Source: Plantimonas leprariae
GTDB taxonomy: Bacteria; Pseudomonadota; Alphaproteobacteria; Rhizobiales; Rhizobiaceae
DNA: 64,000 nucleotides
Assembly: GCF_008802405.1 (NCBI RefSeq)
Contig: NZ_VZDO01000020.1
Span: 26,259 to 90,258, forward strand
Direction of reading: 5' to 3'
The position numbers and the translations under genes were made by a program. The notes under the pieces were generated by a model. The model was given only the letters and a program-made list of their open reading frames with translations. It did not search any database and was not told the DNA's origin. Below, piece after piece: positions 18,722 to 26,764 of this stretch (positions are counted from its first letter, which is position 1; each line of letters starts with the position of its first letter).

Positions 18722-18988
18722 TCAGAGCGGCAGGAGGCGCGTGATGCGCACGCCGACGCGGTCGTCGAGCCTTACCAGATCGCCCGCCCCGACCGCCTCG
18801 CCGTTGACGCGGATCGTCACCGCGACGCCGGGTTCGGTCGCGGGCGCGCCGAGCGCCACCACGGTTCCCGGCGTCCAGCTCGCGATGGTCGCGAACGGCA
18901 CGTCGACCCGGCCGAGATCGAAGTCGACCGCCACTGCGATCTCGTCGAGGCTCCTCGCGGGCGCCTCGGCCTCTGGCGTGTCGGACAT
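18722..18988 (-). CDS. Predicted internal translation product SctQ-C (SpoA domain alone)
   Basis: An in-frame ATG at 18988 is preceded by GGAGA with an 8-base spacer, a near-ideal ribosome binding site inside sctQ. Translation would give 88 residues starting MSDTPEAEAPARSLDEIAVA, which is exactly the C-terminal SpoA domain plus a short linker. Yersinia YscQ, Salmonella SpaO and Shigella Spa33 all make such a short form, which complexes with the full-length protein in the sorting platform. The evidence here is only sequence: the site, the spacing and the domain boundary coincide. Confidence 0.6.
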   Translation of the reverse strand: MSDTPEAEAPARSLDEIAVAVDFDLGRVDVPFATIASWTPGTVVALGAPATEPGVAVTIRVNGEAVGAGDLVRLDDRVGVRITRLLPL

Positions 18989-19768
18989 GGCAGCGGTCTC
19001 CGGTCGGAAGCGGACCGGGCGCGGCCGGTCGATAGGACGGGGGCCGGACGAGGCGTAGCCGCCCTCGACCGGCGAGAACTCGAAGGCGGTCTCGCCGACG
19101 CGGACCGTCAGTGAACCGGCGGCCCGCTCCGGCAGCACCGTGACGTCGCCCGGCTCCAGCGCCGCGAGTTCCGCTCGCGTCAGCGCGATCGAGCCGAGCG
19201 TGATGTCGGCAGGCAGGAGGACGCGCTCGGCGAGCGGCCCGGCCCGGCGGGACGCCGGGAGCGTATGGCGCGCCAGATAGTCGAGCAGCCATTGCCGCGA
19301 GAGGCCGACGAGCGCCGCGATCGGCTCGCGGCTCGCGCTCTCGATCGTCAGGCGCAGCCATTCGGAGCCGGCCGGGACGGCGCCGGCGCGCGCGAGGCCG
19401 GCGACGCGGGCATCGCCCAGGTCGCTGCCGGGCGGAACCAGGCTGGCGACGAGGGCGAGGACGCCTTCGAGCAGCGCCTCGGCGAAGTCCGGCGGCAGCG
19501 CCGCGAGGTCGCCGGGGCTGAGTTCCACCGGGGCGATCTCGGCGAAGGGAAAGCGCTCGAGCACCGCGAAGACCTCGCCGGCCGGCTCCGCCACGCTTAC
19601 CCGGCAACCCAGCGTCGCGGTATCAGGGGCGGTCGCGAAGGAAACCGTGAACGTCCCCGTCGTCAGCGGCAGCGGCTCGCCGGCGAGGCTCGCGAAGGCG
19701 TTCCAGAGCTGGAGGCGCGCCGCCGTGCCCTCGCCGTTCTCGATGAAGAGCTGCGGCTCGTAGAGCAT
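18722..19768 (-). CDS. sctQ: T3SS sorting-platform/C-ring protein SctQ (YscQ/FliN-FliM family)
   Basis: The 348-residue protein has a divergent N-terminal region, a first SpoA-like domain (about 195-250, with LGSIALTRAELAALEPGDVT) and a C-terminal SpoA domain (about 280-348, with IAVAVDFDLGRVDVPFATIA and VRLDDRVGVRITRLLPL). It forms the cytoplasmic sorting platform that hands cargo to the ATPase. The ATG at 19768 shares one base with the sctP stop. An internal start at 18988 would release the last SpoA domain as a separate product, listed separately. Confidence 0.9.
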   Translation of the reverse strand: MLYEPQLFIENGEGTAARLQLWNAFASLAGEPLPLTTGTFTVSFATAPDTATLGCRVSVAEPAGEVFAVLERFPFAEIAPVELSPGDLAALPPDFAEALLEGVLALVASLVPPGSDLGDARVAGLARAGAVPAGSEWLRLTIESASREPIAALVGLSRQWLLDYLARHTLPASRRAGPLAERVLLPADITLGSIALTRAELAALEPGDVTVLPERAAGSLTVRVGETAFEFSPVEGGYASSGPRPIDRPRPVRFRPETAAMSDTPEAEAPARSLDEIAVAVDFDLGRVDVPFATIASWTPGTVVALGAPATEPGVAVTIRVNGEAVGAGDLVRLDDRVGVRITRLLPL

Positions 19769-20460
19769 CACGCGCGCCTGCCTGCCAGCAGCGCGCCGAT
19801 CTCGCCGAGCGCGTCCTCTGCTTCCGAGGCAGCGGGCGCGCCGGCCGCCTCGAACACCCGGACGACCCGGCTGCGGAAGCGCCCCTGCAGCCGCTCGGCA
19901 AGCGCGCCCGCCGCCTCCCGCAGGCCGGCGTCGAGCGTGGCCGTCGGCGGCACGGTAAGCACGACGTCGAGGCCGTCCGGAGCGATCGCGACCGTCAGGC
20001 CGGCGAGGTTCAGGCCGGGAATGCCGGAAAGGTCGATCCGCAGCGTCGCGCCGGCGCCGCTCCCTTCGCGCGGCAGGGTCGCCAGCGCCGCTTCGACGCG
20101 CTCGATCAAAGCCCCGACCTTCGGTGCGGCCTCCGGCGAGACGGCGACCGGCGCGGCCATGGCGGCGAAGGGCGAGGCCGCCCGCTCGGCGACGGCGAGG
20201 AGCCGCGCTTCGCCGGCCGCTTCGCGCTCCTTCTCGTCCGGCGCGCCGTCTCCCCCAAGCGCGTGGCGCATGCGTTCGCCGAAGGCGGCCTCGCGGCGGG
20301 CGGCGTCGCCGAGCCCGGCCTCGGTGCCGAGGTCGGCATGCGTTTCGCGCCCGCCCGTCCGCGCCCGCGACAGGGCGGCGTCGAGCCGGCCGTCGCGCCG
20401 CCCGGCGGCATCGGTCTGCGGGGACGCGGTCCCGGGACCGTGGGCGTCGATCCGCGTCAT
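19768..20460 (-). CDS. sctP: Probable T3SS needle-length/substrate-switch protein SctP
   Basis: The 230-residue protein has a low-complexity, charged N-terminal half and a folded C-terminal part (about 115-215) with alternating strands and helices (ATLRIDLSGIPGLNLAGLTVAI-like block, then DGLDVVLTVPP and ALAERLQGRF). This resembles the type III specificity-switch domain of YscP/FliK. It is in the canonical position between sctO and sctQ. It is much shorter than YscP (about 515 residues), as is common for SctP of other families. It would be secreted and would signal SctU to switch. Confidence 0.7.
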   Translation of the reverse strand: MTRIDAHGPGTASPQTDAAGRRDGRLDAALSRARTGGRETHADLGTEAGLGDAARREAAFGERMRHALGGDGAPDEKEREAAGEARLLAVAERAASPFAAMAAPVAVSPEAAPKVGALIERVEAALATLPREGSGAGATLRIDLSGIPGLNLAGLTVAIAPDGLDVVLTVPPTATLDAGLREAAGALAERLQGRFRSRVVRVFEAAGAPAASEAEDALGEIGALLAGRRA

Positions 20461-20936
20461 TCGGGCCTCCGGCCGGGTTTGGCGAACATTTCCTCGACCT
20501 CGGCCTCCTCGCGATAGGCCACCTCCTCGTCGCGCACGCGCACGAGGTCGTCGGTGAGGATGCCGTACTTGTCGCGCACCTTGGTCGCGGCGCGGTAGCG
20601 CTCGCCGGCGGCGTCGAGTTCCGTCCTGGTGCGGGCCTCGACGTGCCGGGCGCGGTCGCGCTCGTCCTCGAGGATGCCGTGTGTCTTGAGAAGATCGAGG
20701 GCGCGGCCCTTCGCGTCCTCGAGGTCATCGAGCTTGACGGTGCGGCCGAGGAGCGCGCCGAAGATCGCGTCCTCGCGGGAGGCGAGCGTCGCGAGGCTGG
20801 CGGCGACCTCGGCCTCGGCGGCGCGCGTCTCGGCCATCGCCGCTTCGTTCGCCTGCCGCTTCTTCTGCAATTCGCGGAAGGACTGCTCCTGCTTCAGGTG
20901 CTTGACGCGCAGCAGCGTCTGCATCTGCCCGATCAT
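20457..20936 (-). CDS. sctO: T3SS ATPase stalk protein SctO (YscO/FliJ family)
   Basis: The 159-residue protein is a long antiparallel coiled coil over nearly its full length (residues 5-145), beginning [20 protein letters not shown] and rich in Arg, Glu, Ala and Lys heptads. This length and position (directly after the ATPase gene, overlapping its stop by 4 bases) identify SctO. It inserts as the central stalk of the SctN hexamer and recycles chaperones. Its stop overlaps the sctP start by 4 bases. Confidence 0.88.
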   Translation of the reverse strand: MIGQMQTLLRVKHLKQEQSFRELQKKRQANEAAMAETRAAEAEVAASLATLASREDAIFGALLGRTVKLDDLEDAKGRALDLLKTHGILEDERDRARHVEARTRTELDAAGERYRAATKVRDKYGILTDDLVRVRDEEVAYREEAEVEEMFAKPGRRPE

Positions 20937-22321
20937 CGCGTTACCGCCGCCAGCTTGTCGATCACCGTCCCGAAGGCGTCGAACTCGTCGGTCCGCTGCT
21001 GCAGGAAGGCGTTGATCGGCTTGTATTTCGCGATGGCGAGGTCGGAATCGGCGTCCGAACCCTTCTTGTACTCGCCGACCTTCACCAGAAGCTCGACATC
21101 GGCATAGGCGGCGAGCCAACCGTTGACCTTCGCCGCCATGGCACGGTGCTCGCGGGTCGTCACCGCGTTCATCACGCGGCTTTTCGAGGCGAGGACGTCG
21201 ATCGCCGGGAAGTGGTTGGCGGAAGCGAGCTTCCTCGACAGGATGATGTGGCCGTCGAGGATCGAACGCGTCTCGTCGGCCACCGGCTCGTTCATGTCGT
21301 CGCCCTCGACGAGCACGGTGTAGAGCGCGGTGATCGAGCCCTTGTCGTTCATGCCGACGCGCTCCATCAGCCGCGGCAGGTTGGCGAAGACGGAGGGCGG
21401 GAAGCCGCGCCGCGTCGGCGGCTCGCCGGCGGCAAGGCCGATCTCGCGCTGCGCCCGGGCGAAGCGCGTCACCGAGTCCATCAGGAACAGCACCTTCTGC
21501 CCCTGGTCGCGGAAATATTCGGCGATGGCGGTGGCGGTGAAGGCGGCCTTGGCGCGCTCCATCGAGGAGCGGTCGGAGGTCGCGACGACGATGATCGATT
21601 TCGCCAGACCCTCCGGCCCGAGGTCGTGCTCGATGAACTCGCGCACCTCGCGGCCGCGCTCGCCGATGAGCGCCAGCACGGTGACGTCGACCTCGGCGCC
21701 CTTCACCAGCATGGAGAGGAGCGTCGACTTGCCGCCGCCGGCCGCGGCGAAGATGCCCATGCGCTGCCCCTCGCCGCAGGTGAGGATGCCGTCGATGGCG
21801 CGAACGCCGAGCGGCAGCGGGCTGTCGATCACCCGCCGCTTCATCGGGTCCGGCGGGTCCTGATAGACCGGGTAGTAGGCGGCCGGCGCGAAGGGTTCGT
21901 CCTTGCCGTCGACGAAATTGCCGAGCCCGTCGAGGACGCGGCCCTTCAGCCCCGGCCCGACCCCCACCGCCTGGACGCGGCCGGTGCGGCGCACTTCGGT
22001 GCGCGGCGAAACGCCTTGCGTGTCGCCGATCGGGGAGAGCAGCGCCTCCTCGTCGAGAAAGCCGACGCATTCGGCGAAGAGCCGGACGCCGGACTGGCGA
22101 TTGTGCAGCTCGACGATCTCGCCGATCTGGATCTCGGGAACGGCGGCGTGGATGATCGTTCCGACGACTTTCCGCACCCGGCCGGTGACGCCGAAGGCGG
22201 TGAAGCGCTCAACCTCGGTGGCGAGCCGGCCGGCGAAGCCGCCGAGCGCGGTGCCGATACGCTGGCGACGCTCGTCGGCAAGCTCGCGCGCGTCGGGGCC
22301 GGGAGGCGCGGCAGCCGTCAC
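20933..22321 (-). CDS. sctN: T3SS ATPase SctN (YscN/FliI family)
   Basis: The 462-residue hexameric ATPase strips chaperones and unfolds cargo at the export gate. Walker [10 protein letters not shown] lies at 192-200, Walker B VLFLMD at 277-282 and the T3SS-ATPase segment [20 protein letters not shown] at about 299-318. The catalytic Glu-Arg block [10 protein letters not shown] is at about 220-229. The N-terminal beta barrel (about 45-115) and C-terminal cargo-binding domain (about 375-462) are complete. It overlaps sctL upstream and sctO downstream by four bases each. Confidence 0.97.
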   Translation of the reverse strand: MTAAAPPGPDARELADERRQRIGTALGGFAGRLATEVERFTAFGVTGRVRKVVGTIIHAAVPEIQIGEIVELHNRQSGVRLFAECVGFLDEEALLSPIGDTQGVSPRTEVRRTGRVQAVGVGPGLKGRVLDGLGNFVDGKDEPFAPAAYYPVYQDPPDPMKRRVIDSPLPLGVRAIDGILTCGEGQRMGIFAAAGGGKSTLLSMLVKGAEVDVTVLALIGERGREVREFIEHDLGPEGLAKSIIVVATSDRSSMERAKAAFTATAIAEYFRDQGQKVLFLMDSVTRFARAQREIGLAAGEPPTRRGFPPSVFANLPRLMERVGMNDKGSITALYTVLVEGDDMNEPVADETRSILDGHIILSRKLASANHFPAIDVLASKSRVMNAVTTREHRAMAAKVNGWLAAYADVELLVKVGEYKKGSDADSDLAIAKYKPINAFLQQRTDEFDAFGTVIDKLAAVTR

Positions 22322-22953
22322 TGCGCCGCCTCGGGCACGATAGTCGCCGCGGCGCGCAGCGCCCGTTCGAGATCGGCAAGTCCGCGGCCCATGTCGCCCT
22401 CGACCCGGCCGACCGCGGTTTCCACCACGATCTGCGGCGGCGTCAGCGTCTCGTCCTCGACGACGTCGACGAGCTTGATCTCGGGAAAGTCCGCGACGAT
22501 CGCGTCGACGGCCTCCTTCAGCGTGGCGAACTGCGGCGGTGAGACGCGAAGCTCGGCCTTCTTCTCGCGCCGCATCTGGCGGAGCGCCGTGCGCACCAGC
22601 GTTTCGGCCTTGGCGCGGTCGTCGAAGTCGTCGATGAGCCGGCGCACCGCTGCGACCACGATGTCGGACAGCGCGCCCTCCAGCCCGGCCAAAGTCCGAT
22701 CCAGCGTCTCGCTCTCGCCGAGAAGGCGTTCCACCGCCTCCAGCCGCGCGGCGGCGAAGCCTTCGTCGTAGCCGCGGCGCTTCTCCGCCTCGAACGCGGT
22801 CTCCGCCGAGGCGACGATCTCGCTCGCGCGTGCTTCGGCGGCGACGACGAGCGCCTCGCCGGCTTCCACCGGCTCGAAGCTTCCGCGCTTCAGGACGTGC
22901 GCGCCGGAACCGAGCCGGAAGCCGAGATCGTTCAGCCGATAATAGCCGGCCAT
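22318..22953 (-). CDS. sctL: T3SS ATPase regulator/spoke protein SctL (YscL/FliH family)
   Basis: The 211-residue protein has the FliH/YscL build: a short N-terminal segment, a long helix with small and charged residues (about 40-85, including [20 protein letters not shown]) and a C-terminal globular domain (about 95-200). It dimerises, binds the SctN N terminus and links the ATPase to SctQ pods. It overlaps the end of sctK by 22 bases and the start of sctN by 4. Confidence 0.88.
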   Translation of the reverse strand: MAGYYRLNDLGFRLGSGAHVLKRGSFEPVEAGEALVVAAEARASEIVASAETAFEAEKRRGYDEGFAAARLEAVERLLGESETLDRTLAGLEGALSDIVVAAVRRLIDDFDDRAKAETLVRTALRQMRREKKAELRVSPPQFATLKEAVDAIVADFPEIKLVDVVEDETLTPPQIVVETAVGRVEGDMGRGLADLERALRAAATIVPEAAQ

Positions 22954-23639
22954 GACGGCACTCTCCGGCGCAGGAGCTTCAGAACGGCCGCGCGCTCGGC
23001 CTCGTCCAGGACGCAGTCACCCTCGACGGCGAAGCGGGAGCACGCGAGGTGGCCCAGTGCCGCGTCGACGCCGGCGGCGAAGCGGGCGAGGAGTTCCAGA
23101 CCGAAATCGGCGAGGCGGCGCGCGGCGTGGGCGGTGTCGTCGCCAGACACGACGCGCCAGACGACGGGATCGCGCTCCAGCGCGGCGAGGCCGGCATGGA
23201 GGGTCGGCGCTTCCTGCGTCGCGATGCCGAACGCTTCCGCCCCGAGCACGGCGCGCAGGCGCTCGCGATCGGCCCGGAGGACGACCTGCAGGACGCGCTT
23301 GTGCAGGACGGCGGCGGCGAGGAGACGGCCCGCGCCTTCCACGACGGCGCGCGGTTCGCTGGCGACGAGCGCCGCCATGCGGCCTTCGGGCGCGGCGAAG
23401 AGCACCGCCATGCGTCCGGCGGACAGGCCCGGCCAGTTGCGCTCCCGCGCCAGCAGTGCGCCGAGCGGCCGGCGGAAGGCCGGATGGGCGGCGAGCGCGG
23501 CGACTTCGCCGGCGGCAAGCGTGCCCCGGCCGGCGGTGGCGGACAGACCGTCGCGCGACAGGCAGGCAGCCGCGAGGCGCGCCGCAAGCGCGAAGCCCTG
23601 CCCGTCCAGCCGCACGCCGTTCTCCCCCTGCCCCACCAT
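22932..23639 (-). CDS. sctK: T3SS sorting-platform adaptor SctK (YscK-like)
   Basis: The 235-residue, Ala/Arg-rich helical protein lies between sctJ and sctL, the position of sctK in Ysc-type operons, and its C-terminal segment (about 195-235, with [22 protein letters not shown] followed by PSWP) matches the YscK/HrpD end pattern. SctK connects the cytoplasmic domain of SctD to SctQ pods. The N-terminal 90 residues are poorly conserved even within the family. The call depends on the operon order plus the C-terminal pattern. Confidence 0.75.
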   Translation of the reverse strand: MVGQGENGVRLDGQGFALAARLAAACLSRDGLSATAGRGTLAAGEVAALAAHPAFRRPLGALLARERNWPGLSAGRMAVLFAAPEGRMAALVASEPRAVVEGAGRLLAAAVLHKRVLQVVLRADRERLRAVLGAEAFGIATQEAPTLHAGLAALERDPVVWRVVSGDDTAHAARRLADFGLELLARFAAGVDAALGHLACSRFAVEGDCVLDEAERAAVLKLLRRRVPSWPAIIG

Positions 23640-23653
23640 GCTGCAGCGATCCG

Positions 23654-24484
23654 TCAGGAGGGTTCCATGAGGGCGGTGCCGGGCTCGGCGGTCCGCGCCT
23701 TGGCGCGCTTGCGCCCGCGCGTCACGGCCATCGCGACGGTGCCGGCGAGCGCCATCACCAGCACCGCGACGATGCCGGCCGCCGCATAGGCGATGTTCCA
23801 GAACCGCCCGACGTCGCCGCGCGCGACGGATAGTCCCGGCAGCACTTCCACCATGTCGGAGGCCGCGCCGGCGGCGGTCGGCACCTTGCTCGGCATCGCC
23901 TCGGTCAGCACCACGGTGACGGAGGCGTAGTCGAGTCCCTCGATCGAGCTCGACACCAGCCGGCGGATCTGCGGCACAAGGAATTCGAGATCGACGTTCG
24001 GCTCGTGCTTGATGAACACGGCGGCGGAGGACGGGCGCACCGGCTGGCCGAGCTGCGGCTCCTCCGGCAGGACGATATGGACGCGCGCCGTGACCACTCC
24101 GTCGATCTGCGAGATGGTCTGCGCCACCTCCTCGCCGAGGGCGTAGATGTAGCGGACGCGCTCCTCGAAGGGCGAGGAGATGATGCCCGACTTCTGGAAG
24201 ACCTTGCCCATCGATTCCCGCGTGTTGCGGGGAAAGCCCTTCTCGTTCAGGAGTTCGATGGCGCGCTGCATGTCGTCCTTCTCGACCGACAACGTAAAGG
24301 CCTCGCCGACACCCTCCTTCTCGGCCGACAGCCCGTTGGCCATCAGGACGGCCAGCATCTGGTTGGCCTCGAACTCGGTGAGGTTGGTGTAAAGGTCGGA
24401 CTTGCAGCCTGCGAGCAGCAGCGCCGCCGCGATCGCGAGGCCGCCGAGCGCGCGGCGCAGGGCCGGCACGGCGGGCACGGTCAC
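23654..24484 (-). CDS. sctJ: T3SS inner-membrane ring lipoprotein SctJ (YscJ/FliF family)
   Basis: The 276-residue lipoprotein has a signal sequence with lipobox LAGC (Cys27), two ring-building domains joined by a linker (about 30-80 and 110-195; YTNLTEFEANQMLAVLMANG, ISQIDGVVTARVHIVLP, AAVFIKHEP) and a C-terminal membrane helix (about 232-255) followed by a basic tail. This is the standard SctJ architecture, anchored at both ends to stack with SctD in the inner ring. The start overlaps the sctI stop (ATGA). Confidence 0.96.
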   Translation of the reverse strand: MTVPAVPALRRALGGLAIAAALLLAGCKSDLYTNLTEFEANQMLAVLMANGLSAEKEGVGEAFTLSVEKDDMQRAIELLNEKGFPRNTRESMGKVFQKSGIISSPFEERVRYIYALGEEVAQTISQIDGVVTARVHIVLPEEPQLGQPVRPSSAAVFIKHEPNVDLEFLVPQIRRLVSSSIEGLDYASVTVVLTEAMPSKVPTAAGAASDMVEVLPGLSVARGDVGRFWNIAYAAAGIVAVLVMALAGTVAMAVTRGRKRAKARTAEPGTALMEPS

Positions 24485-24969
24485 TGCCCCTTCATCAGCG
24501 TGTCGAACACCGCCGTGGTCTTGCCGGTGAGCTTGGACGAGACGTCGACGAGAAGGGTGAAGTTCACCATCTCGACCTGCATCTCCATCATCGACGTGGC
24601 ATCGACGCTGCCGCGCTTCATCAGATCGCCCACATGGGCTTCCCGCGCGTCGAACATGGTGCGGAGCTTCGACAGGCCGTTCAGGATCATGTCGCCGCCC
24701 TCGCCCGCGACGGGCGGCACCGCAGGCGCTACTGGTGCGGCCGGCCCGAGATCGAGGCCGATCCGGGCGCGATCCACCGGCGAAAGCTCCGCCGTCCGCC
24801 CGGCCTCCGCCACCCGCTCGGCACCGCCCGTCTGCGCGGCTTCGGCATGACGGGCAAGAGCGGATTCGAATCCCGCGACGCGCTCAGGCTGCGCGACGGG
24901 CGCAGCCGGGGCCGAAGGCGTGACGAGCGGCGCGGCTGCGGCGGCGGAACCAAAAACGGGCGCGACCAT
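24481..24969 (-). CDS. sctI: T3SS inner rod/adaptor protein SctI (YscI/PrgJ family)
   Basis: The 162-residue protein has a long Ala/Pro-rich N terminus (about 1-90) and a C-terminal rod helix region: DMILNGLSKLRTMFDAREAH then MMEMQVEMVNFTLLVDVSSK and LTGKTTAVFDTLMKGQ. The final Q-x-x-M...T...SK..GKT...TL.K.Q pattern is the YscI/HrpB2 signature. It anchors the needle to the export gate. It is immediately upstream of sctJ. A GGAGG site for it lies inside the end of the small ORF upstream. Confidence 0.88.
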   Translation of the reverse strand: MVAPVFGSAAAAAPLVTPSAPAAPVAQPERVAGFESALARHAEAAQTGGAERVAEAGRTAELSPVDRARIGLDLGPAAPVAPAVPPVAGEGGDMILNGLSKLRTMFDAREAHVGDLMKRGSVDATSMMEMQVEMVNFTLLVDVSSKLTGKTTAVFDTLMKGQ

Positions 24970-24970
24970 T

Positions 24971-25186
24971 CTATCCTCCGGCGCAGTCCCCTAGCCGCAG
25001 CCGAAGGGGATCGAACGAACCGCGACATCCGAAGCGTTGCGCCGACAGGTTCGTCGGCGGCCGCTGGCCGTCCCGGCAGATGAAAGTCTCGAACGGGAGA
25101 TCGCTGGACTCCAAGAAGCGGTCGATGCCGCACCGCCGTGAACGGACGGTGGCCGCGATCCTCTTCCCTCCGGGAGGCTCCTGCAA
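24971..25186 (-). CDS. Small Cys-containing ORF just upstream of sctI, function unknown
   Basis: The 71-residue frame from TTG 25186 ends one base before the sctI ATG (TAG-A-ATG), a spacing typical of translational coupling. It has four cysteines (in RRCG, FICRDG, FGCRG and GDCAG) and a conserved-looking core SSDLPFETFICRDGQRPP followed by LSAQRFGC and FDPLRL. The third codon positions of the core are GC-rich like those of real genes here. The start is uncertain because no well-spaced ribosome binding site is seen before the TTG. I do not recognise a family. It may be a T3SS accessory protein or a fortuitous frame. Confidence 0.45.
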   Translation of the reverse strand: MQEPPGGKRIAATVRSRRCGIDRFLESSDLPFETFICRDGQRPPTNLSAQRFGCRGSFDPLRLRLGDCAGG

Positions 25187-25304
25187 TTCCTTTCCAAGTC
25201 CTTAATCGCTCACAGGTCTTCTGGAAAGAGGGCAGTCGCCAAGAAGCCGGGTGATGGTAAAGGCGCAACAGCCTGCGCCGTCGGGCTTCGGGCTACCGAC
25301 CTCG
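25187..25304. other. Non-coding gap before the small ORF and sctI
   Basis: This stretch between the SctG-like gene and the small ORF shows no gene of its own. It has a locally lower G+C block around 25187-25245, so an internal promoter for sctI and the genes after it is possible. No convincing -35/-10 pair was identified by eye. Confidence 0.4.
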
Positions 25305-25664
25305 CTAAAGGCGGAACTCCTCGATCGCCGCCGCGGCGAGCGCCGCGAACGGTCCGTCGACGTCTCCGGCCGCCACGCGCCGCAGCGCCCGCGCCGCTTC
25401 GTCGCGGTCCCCCTGCCGAGCCCGGGCGAGGCCGAGATAGGTCAGCGCCGCATCGCTCGGCGGCAGGGCTCTGAGCCGCGCCACCGCCGCGTCGAGATCG
25501 CCTTCCGCCATGTCGGCCAGCGCGAGCCCGAGCGGCCCGGCCTCGCCCTCCGGTCGCGCCGCCTCGACGCCCTCGAAAATCTTCCGCGCGTGCCGGTTCA
25601 GCCCGGCCGACAGGGCGATGAAGCCGAGATCCACCAGGGCGCGCACGTCCTCCGTCCCGATCAT
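25305..25664 (-). CDS. sctG: TPR-type needle chaperone SctG (YscG/HrpB1-like)
   Basis: The 119-residue all-helical protein has the same length and helix layout as YscG (115 residues): a first helix LVDLGFIALSAGLNRHARKI, a second pair with LALADMAEGDLDAAVARLRA, and a third with ALTYLGLARARQGDRDEAAR, each with the TPR small-residue pattern. YscG with YscE keeps the needle protein SctF from polymerising in the cytoplasm. It lies in the same minus-strand operon as sctI-sctU. Confidence 0.7.
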   Translation of the reverse strand: MIGTEDVRALVDLGFIALSAGLNRHARKIFEGVEAARPEGEAGPLGLALADMAEGDLDAAVARLRALPPSDAALTYLGLARARQGDRDEAARALRRVAAGDVDGPFAALAAAAIEEFRL

Positions 25665-25683
25665 CCGTTCCCTCCCCTTCGCG

Positions 25684-26247
25684 TCACGTCAGGATGCGCA
25701 TCATCAGAAGCACCCGCTGGGCACCCCTGAGGTCGTCCGAGAAGTCCGGCTCGCCGCGCGCGATCCGCGCGGCCGCCGCGAGATAGCTCTGCGCCGCCGT
25801 CTCGTCGCCCCGCTCCAGCGCCGCCAGCCCGAGGATCGAGCAGGCGCGCGGATGGCGCGCGCCGAGTTCGACGCAGCGGCCGGCGAGCACCTCCGCTTCA
25901 TTCAGCCTCCCGGCGCGCAGGGCCAGCACCGCGAGGCCAAGGCAGCCGTCGACCTTCCGCGACGCACTGTCGCCGACGAGCGCGTCGAGAAGCGCCGCGG
26001 CCTCGCCGGTACGGCCCGCCTCGTCCAGCGCGCGAGCCGCCGCGTAGTCGCCGTCATCGGCAGCAGAAGCAGCGGGCGCTCCGGTTGCTTCGCGCACGGT
26101 GCGCCGCGCCGCCGCCAGCGCTTCCGGCGAAACCGCCAGGCCGGACGCGGCACCGCCTCCCGCCGGCGGGTCGAGCAGCGACGCGGCGGCGACCGTCGGC
26201 AGGCCGGCGAAAAGCGCCCCGTATCGCTCCAGCGTCCGTCCGCTCAC
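25684..26247 (-). CDS. TPR-containing protein of unknown role, first gene of the sctI-sctU operon
   Basis: The 187-residue protein has an Ala/Gly-rich N terminus and a TPR-like helical C-terminal half (about 65-180), with AARALDEAGRTGEAAALLDA, LGLAVLALRAGRLNEAEVLA and SILGLAALERGDETAAQSYL. It probably binds another T3SS protein like other TPR chaperones here, but it lacks the exact layout of SycD-type proteins. It is 19 bases upstream of the SctG-like gene and is the first gene after the divergent promoter region. Confidence 0.6.
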   Translation of the reverse strand: MSGRTLERYGALFAGLPTVAAASLLDPPAGGGAASGLAVSPEALAAARRTVREATGAPAASAADDGDYAAARALDEAGRTGEAAALLDALVGDSASRKVDGCLGLAVLALRAGRLNEAEVLAGRCVELGARHPRACSILGLAALERGDETAAQSYLAAAARIARGEPDFSDDLRGAQRVLLMMRILT

Positions 26248-26441
26248 CCGTTCTCCCGCTTCCGCCGCATTTCCGCTCGGGCCCGTCCGTAGGGCTCGCG
26301 CGGTCGGCCCGGATTTTCCGACCGGCTCTTAACAGTATCGCAACGTTTCCGGCAGCGGCATTCGACAGGATTTGTTTCGTATGTCACATCGCGACGCGGC
26401 GGAATGGGCTTTGGTCGCCGCCGGTCGGGGGACGCGAAGCG
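26248..26441. promoter_or_regulatory. Divergent promoter region of the two main T3SS operons
   Basis: This 194-base gap separates the minus-strand operon (25684 to 15619) from the plus-strand operon (26442 onward), so both promoters should be here. The segment 26326-26396 is clearly lower in G+C than its surroundings and contains CTCTTAACAGTATCGCAACG and GGATTTGTTTCGTATGTCAC. I cannot assign a certain sigma-factor motif by eye. No perfect palindrome was found. Confidence 0.5.
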
Positions 26442-26750
26442 GTGCAGGCGGACGGGAGCAGGCAGGACAGCAGCGGCGGGCCCCGGGACGCTTCAGCCGT
26501 CCTGGACGGGATCCGCACCACGCTGGAACGCCTCGCCGCCGTGCCGGCCGTGCGCGACGACCCGGTCTGTGCCGGGATCATGGCGCGGATGGCGACGCCG
26601 GAAGGTGCTGAGATCGAAGCGTTCCACGCGCTTGTCGAGGCGCTGGAAGTGCGGGTCGGCGAGCTTTCCTCCGGCCGGGCCGCGAAAGCGCCGCCTGCGC
26701 CCGCCGATCGCCAGCCGACGCGCCGGGCGCGCACGTTTCTGAAGCTCTAG
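26442..26750 (+). CDS. Small helical protein in LcrG position, possible tip-protein chaperone
   Basis: The 102-residue frame begins at GTG 26442 and ends 14 bases before the large secreted-protein gene. It is helical in the middle (about 18-75, with AVLDGIRTTLERLAAVPAVR and EIEAFHALVEALEVRVGEL) and ends in a basic tail. In Yersinia, the 95-residue LcrG precedes LcrV in the same order (lcrG-lcrV-sycD-yopB-yopD) and is its chaperone. Size and place fit, but sequence identity is not evident. The start could be elsewhere, as the frame is open further upstream over the promoter region. Confidence 0.45.
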   Translation: MQADGSRQDSSGGPRDASAVLDGIRTTLERLAAVPAVRDDPVCAGIMARMATPEGAEIEAFHALVEALEVRVGELSSGRAAKAPPAPADRQPTRRARTFLKL

Positions 26751-26764
26751 AGGGAGGACCCGCG

